Assembly (NCBI GenBank): GCA_003525885.1
Contig: DQIG01000282.1
Span: 4,514 to 21,089 of the forward strand
From: Stenotrophomonas sp.
GTDB lineage: Bacteria > Pseudomonadota > Gammaproteobacteria > Xanthomonadales > Xanthomonadaceae
Reading direction: 5' to 3'
DNA: 16,576 nt
Both the position numbers and the translations under genes were made by a program. The stretch's first letter is position 1; every line of letters begins with the position of its first letter. The notes beneath the pieces are model-generated. The model did no database searches. It worked only from the letters and a program-made list of their open reading frames with translations, and was not told the DNA's origin. Positions 14,470 to 16,576 of this stretch are shown here, in pieces.

Positions 14470-16576
14470 ATGTACTGGCTCAGCCGCCACCGGATGTTGT
14501 TGCTGACCATCCTGGTGATGGTCGGTGGCACCGTGCTGTGCGCGGTCGCCGCTGGCCACTACGCCTGGCGGCGCGCGCTCGGCGACGAAAGCAGCCAGGT
14601 GCAACGCCAGCTGCAGCTGTATGGCCAGGGCCTGCAACAGCGCATCGACCGCTTCGGCACCTTGCCACAGGTGCTGGCGCTGGATCCGGACCTGCTGCAC
14701 GCGCTGCGCGTGCCGCCCTCGCCCAGCGAACGGCAGCGGCTGAACCTCAAGCTGCAACGCGCCAATGAAGTCACCCGTGCCTCGACCCTGACCCTGGTCG
14801 GCCACGACGGCGTAGCGGTGGCCGCCAGCAACTGGGACCAGCCGACCACCAACGTCGGCGAGAACTACAGCTATCGCCCTTACTACCGCCAGGCGCTGGC
14901 ACAGGGCCGAGGCCGCTTCTACGGCATCGGCATGACCACCGGCGTGCCCGGCTACTACCTCTCGCAGGCCATCGAAGAAGATGGAAAGCGGCTGGGCGTG
15001 GTGGTGATCAAGGTCGAGCTGTCGGCGCTGGAGCAGGAGTGGCTGAGCAGCCCCGACGTGGTGCTGGCCAGTGACGACCACGACGTGGTCTTCCTCGCCA
15101 ATCGCGACAGCTGGCGCTACCGGCTGCTGCGCCCGTTGGGCGCCCATGAGCGACGCGAGATGCTGGACGCCCGCCAGTACGCCGACCGCGCATTGCAGCC
15201 GCTGCGCGCGCGCACCGAGGACGTGCTGGCCGACGGCGGCCGCATGGTGCGCTTGCTGGACCCGGCACTGCCGCAGCCGATGCTGTGGCAAAGCCTGTCG
15301 CTGCCCGCCGAGGGCTGGAACCTGCACCTGCTGCACGACGCCAGTGCTGCCACCGCGGCCGGGCGCGCAGCCGCACTCACCGGCGGTGCCGCGTGGCTGG
15401 CACTGGGCTTCCTGGTGCTGTTCGTGCAGCAGCGCCGGCGCCTGGCCAAGCACCGCCTGCGCAGCCGCCGTGAGCTGGAAACCCTGCTCAAGCAGCACGC
15501 GCAGGAACTGCGCACCGCACAGGATGGCCTGCTGCAGGCGGCCACCGACGCCGACAGCGGCCTCAGCCGCAGCCTGGAACATCTACCGCAGGGCGTGGTG
15601 GTGATCGACCGCGAACTGCGCCTGGTCGCGTGGAATTCGCGCTATCTGGAACTGTTCCGTTTCCCGCAGGACCTGGTGCGGGTGGGCCGGCCGATCGAGG
15701 AACTGTTCCGCTTCAATGCACGCCGTGGCCTGCTCGGTCCCGGCCCGGTGGACGAGGCCATCGAGCGCCGCCTGAACCACCTGCGCAGCGGCCGCCCGCA
15801 CATGCGCGAGAGCGAGAAGGACGACGGCACGGTGCTGGAAATCCGTGGCAATCCCCTGCCCGATGGCGGCTTCGTCACCAGCTACGCCGACATCACCAGC
15901 TACAAGAACGCCGCGCGTGAACTGCGCTCGCTGGCCGATGCGCTGGAGCACCGCATCGCCGAGCGTACCCACGACCTGGACGAAGCACGCCGCGAAGCCG
16001 AACAGGCCAACCGCTACAAGACCCGCTTCGTGGCTTCGGCGGTGCACGACCTGCTGCAGCCGCTCAACGCCGCGCGCATGTTCGTCTCGGTGCTGCGCGG
16101 CAAGCTGAGCGACCCGGCACAGCAGCAGACCAGCGACCATATCGATGCAGCCTTGGCGGCGCAGGATGCGATTCTCAACAGCCTGCTGGATATCTCGCGA
16201 CTGGAATCAGGATCGTTGCAGATCCGCGTGCGCACGTTCGCACTTTCTCCGCTGCTGGAGACGCTGGCGCGCGAGTTCGGCATCGCCGCCCAGAGCCGTG
16301 GCCTGCAGCTTGACTGGGTGGATACCCGCGCAGTGGTGGTCAGCGACGAAGCCCTGCTGCGGCGGATCCTGCAGAATTTTCTGTCCAACGCGTTGCGCTA
16401 CACCCCACGTGGGCGCGTGCTGATCGGCTGCCGGCGTGCAGGCGATCAACTGCGCATCGAAGTGCATGACCAGGGCCCGGGCATTCCGGAAAGCCTGCAG
16501 GGTGAGATTTTCGAGGAGTTCCGCCGGCTGAACGATGGCGTGGAACAGGAACGTGGCGCCGGCCTGGGCCTGGCCA
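14470..16576 (+). CDS. Sensor histidine kinase: DctB-like periplasmic sensor + PAS + NahK-type kinase (3' end outside window)
   Basis: Membrane sensor kinase, 702 codons visible and open to the window edge. TM1 is about residues 8-30 and TM2 about 300-318. Between them is a double-Cache sensor carrying NVGENYSYRPYYRQAL (about 128-143) and FYGIGMTTGVPGYYLSQAI, the signature of DctB C4-dicarboxylate sensors. After a coiled segment (about 325-360) comes a PAS domain (HLPQGVVVIDRELRLVAWN, about 370-388, to about 480). A second helix leads to the H-box AVHDLLQPLNAARMF with H526, then NFLSNALRYTP (N636-P646), DQGPGIP (667-673) and the start of GAGLGLA. The HDLLQPLNAAR form is that of NahK-like hybrid kinases, so a C-terminal receiver domain is likely beyond the window. 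It follows the porin by 66 bp and probably controls dctA and/or the porin in response to dicarboxylates (inference). No strong RBS is seen. Confidence 0.88.
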   Translation, partial: MYWLSRHRMLLLTILVMVGGTVLCAVAAGHYAWRRALGDESSQVQRQLQLYGQGLQQRIDRFGTLPQVLALDPDLLHALRVPPSPSERQRLNLKLQRANEVTRASTLTLVGHDGVAVAASNWDQPTTNVGENYSYRPYYRQALAQGRGRFYGIGMTTGVPGYYLSQAIEEDGKRLGVVVIKVELSALEQEWLSSPDVVLASDDHDVVFLANRDSWRYRLLRPLGAHERREMLDARQYADRALQPLRARTEDVLADGGRMVRLLDPALPQPMLWQSLSLPAEGWNLHLLHDASAATAAGRAAALTGGAAWLALGFLVLFVQQRRRLAKHRLRSRRELETLLKQHAQELRTAQDGLLQAATDADSGLSRSLEHLPQGVVVIDRELRLVAWNSRYLELFRFPQDLVRVGRPIEELFRFNARRGLLGPGPVDEAIERRLNHLRSGRPHMRESEKDDGTVLEIRGNPLPDGGFVTSYADITSYKNAARELRSLADALEHRIAERTHDLDEARREAEQANRYKTRFVASAVHDLLQPLNAARMFVSVLRGKLSDPAQQQTSDHIDAALAAQDAILNSLLDISRLESGSLQIRVRTFALSPLLETLAREFGIAAQSRGLQLDWVDTRAVVVSDEALLRRILQNFLSNALRYTPRGRVLIGCRRAGDQLRIEVHDQGPGIPESLQGEIFEEFRRLNDGVEQERGAGLGLA

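Noticed and set aside
13099..15582. 827-codon leftward open frame antisense to the porin and kinase genes
   Set aside because: It crosses two well-supported genes and their gap, has biased low-complexity composition, and lacks domains or an RBS.
1..16576. tRNA, rRNA, CRISPR array, prophage or toxin-antitoxin genes
   Set aside because: Scanned by eye and none seen: no regularly spaced direct repeats, no tRNA-like cloverleaf noticed, and no phage or toxin-like coding frames.

Overview
This window is high-GC DNA, about two thirds G+C by eye. Gene content and short GTAG-headed palindromes (SMAG-type REP elements) point to Stenotrophomonas, most likely the S. maltophilia complex in the Xanthomonadaceae. 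This assignment is by recognition only; no database search was run.

Left block (1-4131) is lipopolysaccharide-related. The 3' part of a late lipid A acyltransferase (lpxL/htrB family) runs rightward. It converges on a leftward three-gene cluster: a small CHCC zinc-finger protein, a family-4 type glycosyltransferase and a WaaL/Wzy_C-type membrane O-antigen ligase, with 15-nt spacing and then a 20-nt overlap. Between the converging units sits a REP-associated HUH transposase (RAYT) broken by a one-base frameshift. It is flanked by identical, inverted 24-bp SMAG repeats.

Middle block (4132-8636): after a 420-bp divergent gap come two rightward, translationally coupled genes for exported proteins. 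One is a 1114-residue GH92 alpha-mannosidase with extra N- and C-terminal beta-rich regions. The other is a basic-secretory-protein family metallopeptidase (HEAMH). Together they look like a small system for degrading mannosylated glycoproteins. A 403-bp gap follows, holding three more SMAG elements, of two core types, and a double-hairpin terminator.

Right block (9040-16576) is a C4-dicarboxylate module. It contains an NADP-malic enzyme with a phosphotransacetylase-like tail (maeB), a DctA-type symporter, a divergent OprO/P-type porin, and a sensor kinase that runs off the window. The kinase joins a DctB-like periplasmic sensor to PAS, HisKA and HATPase domains of the NahK type. Proposed flow: dicarboxylate crosses the porin, is imported by DctA, is sensed by the kinase, and malate is decarboxylated by MaeB. 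The dctA/porin divergent region has several strong inverted repeats but no sigma-54 box that I could find, which would be a departure from classical DctB/DctD control.

Most other long open frames, including antisense frames of 1319 and 827 codons, are artefacts of GC-rich codon use.
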